NCBI GenBank assembly: GCA_040755615.1
Contig: JBFMAL010000014.1
Location: 1 to 62,821 of the forward strand
Reading direction: 5' to 3'
Source of the DNA: DYEP01 sp040755615
GTDB taxonomy: Bacteria; Bacillota; Sulfobacillia; DUSP01; DYEP01
DNA: 62,821 nt
The stretch's first letter is position 1. The number at the start of each line of letters is the position of its first letter. The translations under genes were made by a program, and so were the position numbers. The notes under the pieces were generated by a model. The model had not been told where the DNA came from. It made no database searches and saw only the letters and a list, made by a program, of their open reading frames with translations. Below, piece after piece: positions 1 through 7,994 of this stretch.

Positions 1-2
1 TT

Positions 3-437
3 TCGCTGCGGGATACGGCGCGGGTCAACGCCGTTTACCGGGGGGTCATCAACCTGGTGGCCATTCAGGGAGCCAAGGATTTCCAGGCCGACGACGCGAT
101 CGAATTTCACGCGCTGGACGACCACCACATTTTCCCGCGCGCTTTCTTGGCGTCGGTGAAAGACGCTGAAGGTAAAAGTAAGTACCAAAACCCGGACATC
201 AATACGGTGCTTAACCGGACGCTGATTTCCCAGGCCACCAACCGCCGGATCAGCCGGATGAAGCCGAGCGATTACCTGGCCAAGTTGGTCCTGCTGGAAA
301 GGAAGCAAGAAATTATGGCTACCCATCTGATTGACGAAGCGGCGCTGGTGGCGATGGAACGCGATGATTACGAAGGCTTTTTACTGGCGCGGGAGAAGCG
401 GATTATGGCGGCGTTGGCGGCCTATCTGATACTTTAA
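3..437 (+). CDS. C-terminal part of a DUF262/DUF1524 (GmrSD-like) HNH endonuclease
   Basis: The frame is open from the window edge, so only about the last 144 residues are seen. The HNH core DDHHIFPRAFL, followed some 30 residues on by an Asn-rich stretch (NTVLNRTLIS), is characteristic of the DUF1524 half of DUF262/DUF1524 proteins. That family includes GmrSD-type modification-dependent restriction enzymes. In those proteins the N-terminal DUF262 half, outside this window, uses nucleotides and the C-terminal half cuts DNA. The visible part is intact and ends at TAA 435-437. A good GGGGAGG site for the next gene follows within 10 nt, so the two were probably co-transcribed. Family assignment rests on the HNH motif; the actual target is unknown. 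Confidence 0.65.
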   Translation, partial: SLRDTARVNAVYRGVINLVAIQGAKDFQADDAIEFHALDDHHIFPRAFLASVKDAEGKSKYQNPDINTVLNRTLISQATNRRISRMKPSDYLAKLVLLERKQEIMATHLIDEAALVAMERDDYEGFLLAREKRIMAALAAYLIL

Positions 438-453
438 TCTGGGGAGGAAACGC

Positions 454-1160
454 AGTGCCGGCACGGGTGATGCGCCAGAACGAGGCGATCAAAGAGGTTT
501 TCCCGCAAGATTCAGGAGAAAGTGGCCCGCGAAAAGGAAAAGATGTTCAGGCACATCGATGACGAAACCCCTTCCTGGATTGCGTGGGCCTTGAAACCGG
601 TTGCGGGTATATCCTTTGACATGCAGCGCCGCCGGGATAATAATCTGGGTGAGGGCGGCGAAAGCCGCGCCGCTTTTAATTTCTGGTTTTTTCTGTCCCA
701 AGAATGGATACTGGTTAACGATGTGGTTTTAGAGCCCAAGCCGGACGAATTCATTCAGTTAGACTACGTCTTAATCGGGCCGCCAGGGATTTACCTGATA
801 GAAACCAAAGCCTGGGAAGGTGCTTTCACAGGGTATAAAGATAACTGGCGGCGGAAGGAAGGCGGTTCGTGGGTGCGGTGTGAGAGTCCTACGAAGCAAA
901 ATCAGCGCCACCGGCGCCTTCTTAAGCACTGGTTGGAGAATACGCTGGGCGACACTATACCGGCCGAAATAGAGGCGTGGCTTTTCCGGTGGTGCTTTTC
1001 ACGAGGGCGAAGTGGCTCAGGGTCGAGGAATTTTCCATGCCGGTATTCGAAAGCGGCATGGCTCTGGCCTGGCACATCCGCCGGCAGGGAAAAAACACGG
1101 TGCTTCGCCCGGAACAGGTAGAGGCCATAGCCGGAGCCCTGATCGGTGCCGTGCTGCTCA
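454..1160 (+). pseudogene. Frameshifted NERD-domain protein
   Basis: A GTG start at 454 lies 7 nt after GGGGAGG and begins a frame that breaks near 500-510. The coding sense continues from about 505 in a second frame and shifts again near 977. Joined, the pieces read as a nuclease-related-domain (NERD) protein: DYVLIGPPGIYLIETKAWEG is the typical core with the catalytic-like E-x-K, and the third piece gives a coherent end (VVLFTRAKWLRV, then NTVLRPEQVEAI). NERD proteins are nuclease-like and often found near defence or DNA-processing genes. Two frameshifts make a working product unlikely. After about 1160 no recognisable continuation is seen. Confidence 0.6.
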
Positions 1161-2049
1161 GCGGTCAGGGAACACCGTCCGGGACACGGGATATTGCGCC
1201 TGAAGGTGCGGCCGCAAACGGAAATCCTTGCGGTTGCCGCACCGAAACCGGTAAGACCAGGAACGGCCGCTCTTATGTTAAGGTTTACCGAAAAGGGAGG
1301 ACGCCGAAGAGGTACACCGGAACTATAAAGCAGCGGGGAAAGATCCGGGTCCGCTTAAGCCGGATCGTTAGGTGCATGGTTCTTCTACTTTACGGATGGG
1401 ACGTCGGGCCGGAAAGCACCCGGATGAAGAATTAGTTTAAGGAAGGCGGAGCTGCGTTTTTACCCGGTTATACCGAAGATATGGAGCAGGCGGAGAGCCT
1501 CTACTGCGACTGGCCGGAGACGGCGGAGATCCAGGTGCGGGACGTAATGGGAAAATTAGAGGGACACCATACCAAATTACTGTTTCTGAGACCTGCACTA
1601 CAAGGCCCAGTTGCGTATTTCACTTTGCTGTCGGCGCAGGGGTTGTCAGAAGAGCCCCCGTACGACCGCAAAAACGGAAGGCTTGCAGAATTCGGTATGG
1701 TGTTCCCAGTTATGCCACAAACTCACTCAAGCAAAGGAGGGATGGGGACGGGACCGGAAGCACTGCGCGCGTTGCGGCTGAGGCGCCTATTCTGGTTCGT
1801 GGTGCAGGACCGGAGCCGCTGCAGCCCGCCGGAGGACGTGTCGACCACCCGCTTGCTCTCCCCGTGGGAGTGCCCGGTCCGGGTGGTGTTGTGGCGCTTT
1901 CTGGCGTCGTGTGCAGCTGTGGCGGGCCTGCTGAGGCTTGTGCCACGCGCGGTTGCGCTGTTGCCCGGCCGGCGGGCGGGTGCTGGCCGTGCGTGGGCGG
2001 CAGGAGGTTGCTGCTCGCCTTTTCCCATGGGGAACTATGGAAGTACGGG
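1161..2049 (+). other. Region without a recognisable gene
   Basis: The stretch holds only short or incoherent frames. One piece at about 1437-1600 (containing FLPGYTEDMEQAESLY) has protein-like composition and may be a fragment of a lost gene, but I do not recognise it. The part from 1740 to 2030 is very GC-rich with long open frames in several phases, which is what random high-GC sequence gives. Confidence 0.4.
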
Positions 2050-2747
2050 ATGATCTCGGTGATCAGGACGGAGAAGTTGGCAAGCGCTTTGGTGTGCTCA
2101 CGGCCGTTGACGGTCTCGACCTGGAAGTTCAGCCGGGAGAGCTCTTTGGGTTTCTTGGCCCGAACGGGGCGGGTATTCATCGGAGGTTACGACGTCCAGA
2201 GCGAGCCTGTGTGGGCCAAGGCCCTGCTCGGCTACGTGCCCGACGAGCCCCTGCTCGCGCGAGTTCTTGACCTTCATCGCCAACCTGTACCGGGCGGACG
2301 GTCGCCCCAGGGAGGAGCGGATTTCCGAACTATTCAACCTGGCGGACGGCGCCGACGACCTGATCCAGTCTTACTCGCGGGGGATGAGGCAGAAGATTGC
2401 GGTGGCGGGAGCCCTGGTGCACCATCCGCGGGTGCTCATCCTGGACGAACCCACCTCGGGCCCGTACCCGCGCAGCGCCCGCGTCCTCAAGGATATACTG
2501 CGGGCGCTCGCCGCGAGGGGGGGTGGCCGTGTTTATGTCTACCCACGTCCTGGAGATCGCCGAGCGCATGTGCACCCGGGTGGGCATCATCGACTGCGGC
2601 CGCCTCATCGCCTGTGGGACCACGGATGAGCTGCGGGCCCAGGCCAGGGAGGCATCGGTCACCCTGGAGGATATCTTCCTCAAGCTCACGGGAGGCACCG
2701 AGTACAAGGAAGTGGTCCGCCTGCTGGGGGAGGAGGCCGCCTCGTGA
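2050..2747 (+). pseudogene. ABC transporter ATPase, multiply broken
   Basis: The start ATG at 2050 gives MISVIRTEKLA. A one-base loss near 2078 moves the sense to the frame reading KRFGVLTAVDGLDLEVQPGE and then the Walker A start GPNGAG. The rest of Walker A and about 20 following residues are deleted at about 2172. Further shifts occur near 2260 and 2520. The signature-like SRGMRQKIAVAGAL, Walker B VLILDEP and the end (STHVLEIAERMC) are readable in successive frames. The D-loop is also changed (SGPYPRS for the usual SGLDPRS). It is an ABC-2 exporter type ATPase and must be inactive. Its stop overlaps the permease remnant that follows, as in an intact exporter operon. Confidence 0.75.
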
Positions 2748-3108
2748 GCCGGCTCCTTGCGTGGAAGTTGCGGCTGTTCTGGCGTCCCCTGGTCCGCCGA
2801 TCCCGGGCGGCGGCGGTCAGCCTTATCCTCGCTTTGCTTAGCCCGGCGTTGAGTTGAGTGGGGCGGTGTTTGTGGGGGCGAGGTGGGTATTCGCCTGGGT
2901 GGCCCGGGGTACGCTGGGGATGCCTCCCCAAGTCGCCGCTACGTTCGCGGGCATGGAGAGCCTCTTGCTGTCGGGCGTGTACCTGCTGGGCCTGGCCCTG
3001 TGCTTCTTCACCGCCTTCGGGACGGCCTTCGTGACCATGTACTCGTCTTCGGATCTGCCGCTCCTTTTTTGTGCTCCCCTCACGGTGAGGCAGATCTTCG
3101 CTATTAAT
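2744..3108 (+). pseudogene. ABC exporter permease, truncated remnant
   Basis: A GTG overlapping the ATPase stop opens a frame (SRLLAWKLRLFWRPLVRRSR) that stops after 37 codons. The hydrophobic sense resumes in another frame from about 2857 with MESLLLSGVYLLGLALCFF and SDLPLLFCAPLTVRQIF. The SDLPLLF..P motif is typical of large ABC exporter membrane subunits. Similarity ends abruptly near 3108, where unrelated sequence begins. It is the membrane partner of the broken ATPase just upstream. Confidence 0.6.
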
Positions 3109-3993
3109 AAACCGTGTTTACGCCAGAGATTTCTGGCCTTGACCAGTGTAGTCAGATTAGGCAAAGGACTGTTGAAGTCCAGACCACAGAACCAACCACA
3201 GATACCCTGCATGCAAGGGCAATTCCGTGAACAGGCGGTTCTCGGAAGGTCAAGGGAGATCAAGAATGGTGCGTTCGAGAAGGTTCGTAGAAGCAGACGT
3301 CTCGACATAGAGGCCCATTCTGAGAAATAGTGGTGAAGCCACAACGGCTCAGGAAAGGGCTGAGAATCTTCCGGTACAATACCCGAATACTTAATCGTTG
3401 TGAAACCAGTCAACCTTGGCCGACCGCCGGATGCGTGTGGGACGGCCGGCGGAGATTATCTCCGCCCCCTATCCCGATTGCAGACCAGAGGTGATACATG
3501 CGTATACCGTACCACTCATCGCCATCCCGATTTCTATACCCCACGTTCAAGCCAGAGGTTGCCCCAACAGTAACCTGAGACCAGTCAGGATCGCGCGGTG
3601 CAGCCCACCGTCACCTGAAATGTTCAGCGAGACGCGGACTTTGCTTCTTATGCTTTATACCTGGTCCCAGTTCCTTATCTTCGCGTCAGCGTGCGGTTAC
3701 TACCCCAAAACCCGATCTCACCCGCTTGCGACTTGGTTCTGATTGTTGGGAATGCACCAGTACATGTAGAAGTATCACCTCTTTCCACGCAGCATGGCAG
3801 GATTTCTCGAGATATCCGTGGAAACACCTTTAGGGCGTTTCTGGTTTTCAGAAACGGGAGGAGGAACACGACGACCTCGCCACTGGCTCTTGCCTACCCT
3901 CCTCAGCCTTTCAATTCGAACATACAAATGACAGTAAATCTACTTTATTTCTCTGTTTAAGCTCTTGTGCAGTCCTGTGCAGTTCCTGCTAAA
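3109..3993 (+). other. Gene-free stretch with a possible group II intron 3' end
   Basis: No credible gene is seen. At 3421-3478 a GC-rich hairpin (arms CGCCGG and CCGGCG) is followed by a second hairpin and a CCCTATCCCGAT end. This arrangement resembles domains V and VI at the 3' end of a bacterial group II intron, and the better example at 33875-33955 also ends CCCTACTCGAT. The domain V match is imperfect and no 5' half was found, so this is a tentative reading. The remaining 3480-3990 shows nothing recognisable apart from a short tandem TGTGCAGT(T/C)CC repeat near 3966-3988. Confidence 0.3.
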
Positions 3994-4023
3994 TTGCATT
4001 TTTGTGTCTAGCCGTGTTATAGT
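3994..4023 (+). promoter_or_regulatory. Sigma-A-like promoter of the mrp operon
   Basis: TTGCAT at 3994 and TATAGT at 4018 are separated by 18 nt and lie 27 nt upstream of the mrpE start. It is the only good -35/-10 pair seen ahead of the ten-gene operon. Confidence 0.55.
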
Positions 4024-4049
4024 AATATAGTCCGAGGTGACATGCACGC

Positions 4050-4562
4050 GTGAACAGGGTCGCAGAAAAACTTAAACTGAACAACCTGTCTATAAAGACG
4101 TTTTTTCTTTTGTGGGCATTTTGGGTAATACTGGCAGGCAGGCTTGAGTGGCAGTCTGCTTCAGTGGGTGCGCTCGTTGCTTTTGGCGTTACGCTGTTGA
4201 ACCTGGACCTCGCGCTAAAGAGAGGCGAGGCGATGCCCTTTGGTCTTGGAAAACTGCTTGGATGGGTGAGATACGCAGGCAGGCTTTTGGTTGAAGTGCT
4301 GCGCGCTAATTGGCAGGTAGCAATGATCCTTCTCAGGCGAAAGGTTGACATATCCCCCTGCCTCGTGAGGTATAAGACTGGTTTAAAGACCGATCTTGCC
4401 AAGGTGATACTGGCTACAAGCATAACGCTGACGCCCGGCACGCTGACGGTGGAAGTGGAAGGCGACAGGTTCCTCGTGCACACGCTGACGGAGGAAGGCG
4501 CCAGGGAAGTGGCCAGGTGGGTGTTAGAAGAAAAGCTCGTAGAGATGGAAAGGGAGGTCTAG
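4050..4562 (+). CDS. mrpE: Na+/H+ antiporter subunit E (MrpE/MnhE family)
   Basis: This 170-residue protein has two or three membrane helices (about 16-52 and 66-95) and then a cytoplasmic domain with ATSITLTPGTLTVEV. The SxTLTPGT motif is diagnostic of MrpE. MrpE is a small, non-pumping subunit needed for assembly and full activity of the multisubunit cation/proton antiporter. The GTG start at 4050 is preceded by GAGGTG. It is the first gene of the operon, and the next gene starts 4 nt after its stop. In archaeal membrane-bound hydrogenases the equivalent subunit is MbhA, also first in its operon. Confidence 0.9.
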   Translation: MNRVAEKLKLNNLSIKTFFLLWAFWVILAGRLEWQSASVGALVAFGVTLLNLDLALKRGEAMPFGLGKLLGWVRYAGRLLVEVLRANWQVAMILLRRKVDISPCLVRYKTGLKTDLAKVILATSITLTPGTLTVEVEGDRFLVHTLTEEGAREVARWVLEEKLVEMEREV

Positions 4563-4566
4563 GGCA

Positions 4567-4836
4567 TTGCTTAGGACGTGGTTTCTCCTGGTGAGTGTGG
4601 CCCTTGCGTTGCTCGCTTTCTTATCGTTCTACCGGGCTGTAATAGGTCCGACGCCCGCCGATCGCATCATCGCCATTAACGTCATCGGCACAAAGACCGT
4701 GGTGATTTTGGCGATGATGGGGTTTGTGTACGAGGAAGAGTGGATGTTTGTGGACGTGGCGCTGGTATATGCGCTCATTTCCTTCGTCGCTACCGTGGGT
4801 GTGGCCAAGTACTTTAGAAAAGGAAGACTTTCATGA
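4567..4836 (+). CDS. mrpF: Na+/H+ antiporter subunit F (MrpF/MnhF)
   Basis: This 89-residue, three-helix membrane protein carries the family motif GPTPADRIIAIN (residues about 27-38), with the conserved Pro, Asp and Arg. Subunit F is a small structural part of the Mrp complex in the cytoplasmic membrane. The start is TTG at 4567 (MLRTWFLL), 4 nt after the mrpE stop. The end overlaps the start of mrpG by 4 nt, which suggests translational coupling. The length is normal for the family. Confidence 0.9.
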   Translation: MLRTWFLLVSVALALLAFLSFYRAVIGPTPADRIIAINVIGTKTVVILAMMGFVYEEEWMFVDVALVYALISFVATVGVAKYFRKGRLS

Positions 4837-5174
4837 GCCTATCGCTTGTAAGAGACGGGTTGGCAGCAGTCTCGGTGACCGCGGGCTTGTTCTTCTTCGC
4901 CGTGGGTACCCTTGGCCTTTTGCGCCTTCCCGATGTAATGACGAGAATGCACGCCACGACCAAGTGTGACACCCTGGGAGCGGGGCTCATTCTCTTTGGG
5001 GTGGCGCTGGGCATGGGCTGGACCGTAGCCACCGTGAAGGTAATGCTTATCGTGGTATTCATATGGATCACCAACCCTACTGCATCCCATCTCCTGGCCT
5101 GGGCCCTGTACAAATCGGGAGTGCCCATGCATCTTTACAGGAGCTTTGACGCAGACGAGGAGGAATCCAGATGA
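4833..5174 (+). CDS. mrpG: Na+/H+ antiporter subunit G (MrpG/MnhG)
   Basis: This 113-residue protein has three predicted helices and the signature GTLGLLRLPDVMTRMHATTK followed by TLGAGLIL, which is unmistakable for MrpG/PhaG. It is a small membrane subunit of the multisubunit antiporter. It starts with ATG at 4833, overlapping mrpF by 4 nt, and overlaps the following gene by 4 nt. The order E-F-G is that of canonical Mrp operons and of the MbhABC genes of archaeal membrane-bound hydrogenases. Confidence 0.92.
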   Translation: MSLSLVRDGLAAVSVTAGLFFFAVGTLGLLRLPDVMTRMHATTKCDTLGAGLILFGVALGMGWTVATVKVMLIVVFIWITNPTASHLLAWALYKSGVPMHLYRSFDADEEESR

Positions 5175-5413
5175 CGGGTCCCTTAAGTCCGCTTCTTCTG
5201 CTGTTCCTTGTGGTGAGCGCCATCGCGGTCGCCAGGACAAAGGACCTTATCAGCGCCGTTATCATCTTTGCTGCGTACAGTCTTGTGATGGCCATCATCT
5301 GGCAACAGCTCCAGGCGCCGGATATCGCCATAACGGAAGCGGCCATCGGTGCGGGAGTCACGACGCTTCTGTTTCTCGCCGCCATCTCCCGGACGAGGAG
5401 GTTTGAGGAATGA
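5171..5413 (+). CDS. DUF4040 / MbhD-type subunit (split-off part of MrpA)
   Basis: This 80-residue protein has three hydrophobic segments and ends in a charged tail. The pattern AVARTKDLISAVIIFAAYSL followed by QAPDIAITEAAIGAG matches the MbhD/DUF4040 family. In canonical Mrp systems this unit is the beginning of the C-terminal extension of MrpA; in Mbh-type complexes it is a separate gene, as here. It overlaps mrpG and the next gene by 4 nt each. The conserved acidic and basic residues of this unit are thought to lie in the sodium-translocating part of Mrp/Mbh complexes. Confidence 0.82.
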   Translation: MTGPLSPLLLLFLVVSAIAVARTKDLISAVIIFAAYSLVMAIIWQQLQAPDIAITEAAIGAGVTTLLFLAAISRTRRFEE

Positions 5414-5700
5414 GGGGACGGCTCGCCCTGCTATTGGTCCTGTTCATCGGCTATGCCCTTATCCTCACCGTGGCTGAGATGCCTCTTTTCGGGGAGCCGG
5501 GTAACCCCGCTGATAACATGGTATCCCACCGGTACCTGGAATCGAGCGTACAGGATACGGGGGCAGTGAACGTGGTGGCGGCCATCATACTGGATTACCG
5601 TGCATACGATACGCTGGGTGAAGCCACGGTGCTCTTCACTGCCATCTCAGCCACCACCGCGGCCATTGTCGCCGCGAAGAGCCGAGGTCAAAAAACATGA
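5410..5700 (+). CDS. MbhE-type subunit (second part of the MrpA C-terminal extension)
   Basis: This 96-residue protein has an N-terminal helix and a C-terminal helix around an extracytoplasmic loop. The segment DTGAVNVVAAIILDYRAYDT followed by LGEATVLFTA is the conserved core of MbhE and of the end of MrpA. It is a membrane subunit of the antiporter module and probably contributes to the ion path next to MbhD. Four-nt overlaps at both ends show tight coupling. Having MbhD and MbhE as separate genes places the operon nearer to Mbh/Mbs-type modules than to Bacillus Mrp, where they are fused to MrpA. Confidence 0.82.
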   Translation: MRGRLALLLVLFIGYALILTVAEMPLFGEPGNPADNMVSHRYLESSVQDTGAVNVVAAIILDYRAYDTLGEATVLFTAISATTAAIVAAKSRGQKT

Positions 5701-6137
5701 ACGACATGGTGGTACAGATAATAACGCGGATCCTGATACCGTTCATCGAGGTGTTCGCTGTGTACGTGATCTTTCACGGCCACATCTCGCCCGGCGGCAG
5801 TTTCTCAGGAGGCGCCATACTGGGGGCTAGTTTCGTCCTGGCCACGCTGGTGTTCGGGACCGCCCGTTTTAACAGGAAGTTCGGCCACATGGTATCGCAG
5901 CTGGTGGAGAGCGTGGGCGGCTCCTGGTATATACTGGTAGGGCTTTTTGGGATCCTGGCAGGCGCAAATTTCCTGACAAACAAGCTGGCGGGCTTTGGTA
6001 TGGGCAGGCCTGGATACCTTTTTTCCGCCGGCGCCATACCGGTTATTACTATTGGACTTGGGCTCAAGGTCGGATCTACAATGGTAACGTTGTTCCACGG
6101 GCTGATCGAGGAGGAAGAGAACCATGGGGATCATTGA
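5697..6137 (+). CDS. mrpB: Na+/H+ antiporter subunit B (MrpB/MnhB domain)
   Basis: This 146-residue, four-helix membrane protein contains HISPGGSFSGGAILGASFVL (residues about 24-43), the MnhB hallmark with P-G-G-x-F-x-G-G. It is a core membrane subunit of Mrp/Mbh complexes (MbhF equivalent). It starts with ATG at 5697, overlapping the previous gene by 4 nt, and ends 14 nt inside mrpC. The length is standard. Confidence 0.92.
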   Translation: MNDMVVQIITRILIPFIEVFAVYVIFHGHISPGGSFSGGAILGASFVLATLVFGTARFNRKFGHMVSQLVESVGGSWYILVGLFGILAGANFLTNKLAGFGMGRPGYLFSAGAIPVITIGLGLKVGSTMVTLFHGLIEEEENHGDH

Positions 6138-6495
6138 CATACTCTATGATAACTTTCACTATCTCGTGGCTTGCCTCTTGTTCCTGATCGGATTTCACAC
6201 CATGCTCACTCACTCGAACCTGATTAAGAAGATCATGGGCATGAACATTATGGATACAGCGGTGTTTTTGTTGTTCATCTCCTCCGGTTTCGTACGGGGA
6301 GGCAAGGCACCGATCGTGGGACCGGGGACCGAGGGACCGTACGTGAACCCCATACCGTCGGCGCTGATCCTGACGGGGATAGTCATCGCCGTGAGCATCA
6401 CGGCGTTCGCGCTGTCTCTTATTGTCACGTTGTACAAGCAATACGGGACATTGGACGCGGACAAGATCGCGGAGCTCAGGACCAAGGAGAGGTGA
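6124..6495 (+). CDS. mrpC: Na+/H+ antiporter subunit C (MrpC/MnhC, NuoK-like)
   Basis: This 123-residue protein has three membrane helices. NLIKKIMGMNIMDTAVFLLF is the NuoK/MrpC core, and the extracytoplasmic loop before GPYVNPIPSALILTGIV matches MrpC well. It is homologous to complex I subunit NuoK and is thought to carry part of the hydrophilic proton axis. The ATG at 6124 follows GAGGAGGAAGAGA within the end of mrpB. Its stop overlaps the next gene by 4 nt. Confidence 0.92.
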   Translation: MGIIDILYDNFHYLVACLLFLIGFHTMLTHSNLIKKIMGMNIMDTAVFLLFISSGFVRGGKAPIVGPGTEGPYVNPIPSALILTGIVIAVSITAFALSLIVTLYKQYGTLDADKIAELRTKER

Positions 6496-7964
6496 CAGTT
6501 TTGCTTCATCTTCCCGTTTTGGCAGTGGTCATATCCTTACTGGGCGCATACCTCATACCCCTTATATATCACTTTCGGCGGAACCTGGCTTCCGTGGTCG
6601 CCGTGGGTATCTCAGGACTTGCTCTTTGCTTTTCTGCAGCCACAGCGGTATACGTTAGCCGCTACGGCGCGTTCAGCTATCTTCTGGGTATGTGGTCCAT
6701 ACCGTGGGGAATAGAGGTTTACGTGGATCGGATGTCGGCATTCATGATGCTGGTCATCTCTTCAATCACGTTCTTGGTGATGCTGTACGCGATGGAAGAC
6801 GTGCGGCACGAGCTCACCGAGGCGCCGAGGAAATGGTACTGGACGCTGAACCTTCTGCTCCTTGCGTCGATGATGGGCGTTGTCATGGCCGGCGACCTGT
6901 TCAACCTGTTTGTGTTCGTGGAGATCTCGTCCATCGCCGCTTGCGGTACGATCTCAGTGAAGGGCGACAGGAGGGCGGTGGAGGCCACCTTCAGGTACCT
7001 GGTGCTTTCCACGCTCGGATCCGGGGCGCTGCTACTGTCCATCGCCCTGCTTTACATGGTCACGGGCAACCTAAACATGACCTATATTTCCGGGGAAATC
7101 CAGAAGGCCGCGTTCCTTTACCCCAAGAACCTGTACGCCGCGCTCACTTTCATGGTAGTTGGCTTCGGTGTGAAATCGGCGCTGTTTCCGCTGCACAGCT
7201 GGCTGCCGGACGCGCACTCGGCCGCGCCCGCGCCGTCATCAGCCGTGCTCTCAGGGCTCGTAGTGAAGATATATATCTTCGCGCTGTTTCAGGTGCTGTC
7301 CCGGGTGTTCGGCCCTGTCATCGCAGGCATTCCGGTGGAGACCGTCGTGTTGCTCATGGCCACGATGGCGGTGGTGCTCGGCTCCGTGCTCGCCATGGGG
7401 CAAAAAGAGCTCAAGCGCATGCTCGCTTACTCCACCGTGGCACAGGTCGGGTACGTGTTCATGGGGCTGGCGCTGGGCGCGGACAGGGCGGTCGCCGGGG
7501 GCATGATGCATATCCTCACGCACGCCCTGATGAAGTCGTCACTATTTTTGGCCGCGGGCTCCGTGCTGTATAAGACCGGGAAGAAGAACATCACTGACCT
7601 GGCGGGGCTCGGGCCGCGCATGCCGGTAACCATGGGAGTGTTCAGCCTGGCGGCGGCCTCCATGATCGGCGTGCCGCTGCTCGGAGGGTTCGTGAGCAAG
7701 TGGTACCTGGCGCTCGGTGCGACGGATGCGGGGAAATCCTTTTACGCCCTGATCATCATTGTGTCGAGTTTCCTGACAGCCCTGTACTTTTTGCCGCCGG
7801 TGATCTCCGCGTTCTTCGGCAAACAGCCGGATGACTCAGTCGGTAAAGGAATAGACGAGGCACCCGCGGTGATGCTGGTACCTATGGTGATCTTAAGCAT
7901 TGCCCTGTTAGGCGTGGGGCTTTTCCCCTCGTTGGTCCTTGGGCTTTTGGGCTATAGAGGCTAA
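6492..7964 (+). CDS. mrpD: NuoN/NuoL-type antiporter subunit (MrpD family), first of three
   Basis: This 490-residue protein has about 14 helices. The functional residues of antiporter-like subunits are present: Glu144 in LFVFVEISS (TM5) and Lys228 in GFGVKSALFPLHSWLP (TM7), followed by the family box PDAHSAAPAPSSAVLSG. It translocates protons or drives ion exchange in the membrane arm. It starts with GTG at 6492, overlapping mrpC. Its direct counterpart is MbhH/MrpD. Two further paralogues follow, so the complex could have up to three proton half-channel units. Confidence 0.9.
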   Translation: MTVLLHLPVLAVVISLLGAYLIPLIYHFRRNLASVVAVGISGLALCFSAATAVYVSRYGAFSYLLGMWSIPWGIEVYVDRMSAFMMLVISSITFLVMLYAMEDVRHELTEAPRKWYWTLNLLLLASMMGVVMAGDLFNLFVFVEISSIAACGTISVKGDRRAVEATFRYLVLSTLGSGALLLSIALLYMVTGNLNMTYISGEIQKAAFLYPKNLYAALTFMVVGFGVKSALFPLHSWLPDAHSAAPAPSSAVLSGLVVKIYIFALFQVLSRVFGPVIAGIPVETVVLLMATMAVVLGSVLAMGQKELKRMLAYSTVAQVGYVFMGLALGADRAVAGGMMHILTHALMKSSLFLAAGSVLYKTGKKNITDLAGLGPRMPVTMGVFSLAAASMIGVPLLGGFVSKWYLALGATDAGKSFYALIIIVSSFLTALYFLPPVISAFFGKQPDDSVGKGIDEAPAVMLVPMVILSIALLGVGLFPSLVLGLLGYRG

Positions 7965-7994
7965 CCTTTTTAAGTACGGAGGCGTTAAGACATC

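Noticed and set aside
1710..2841. Several overlapping 100-325 codon frames on both strands
   Set aside because: GC-rich open frames around a frameshifted ABC ATPase. Only the interrupted ATPase sense is supported by motifs.
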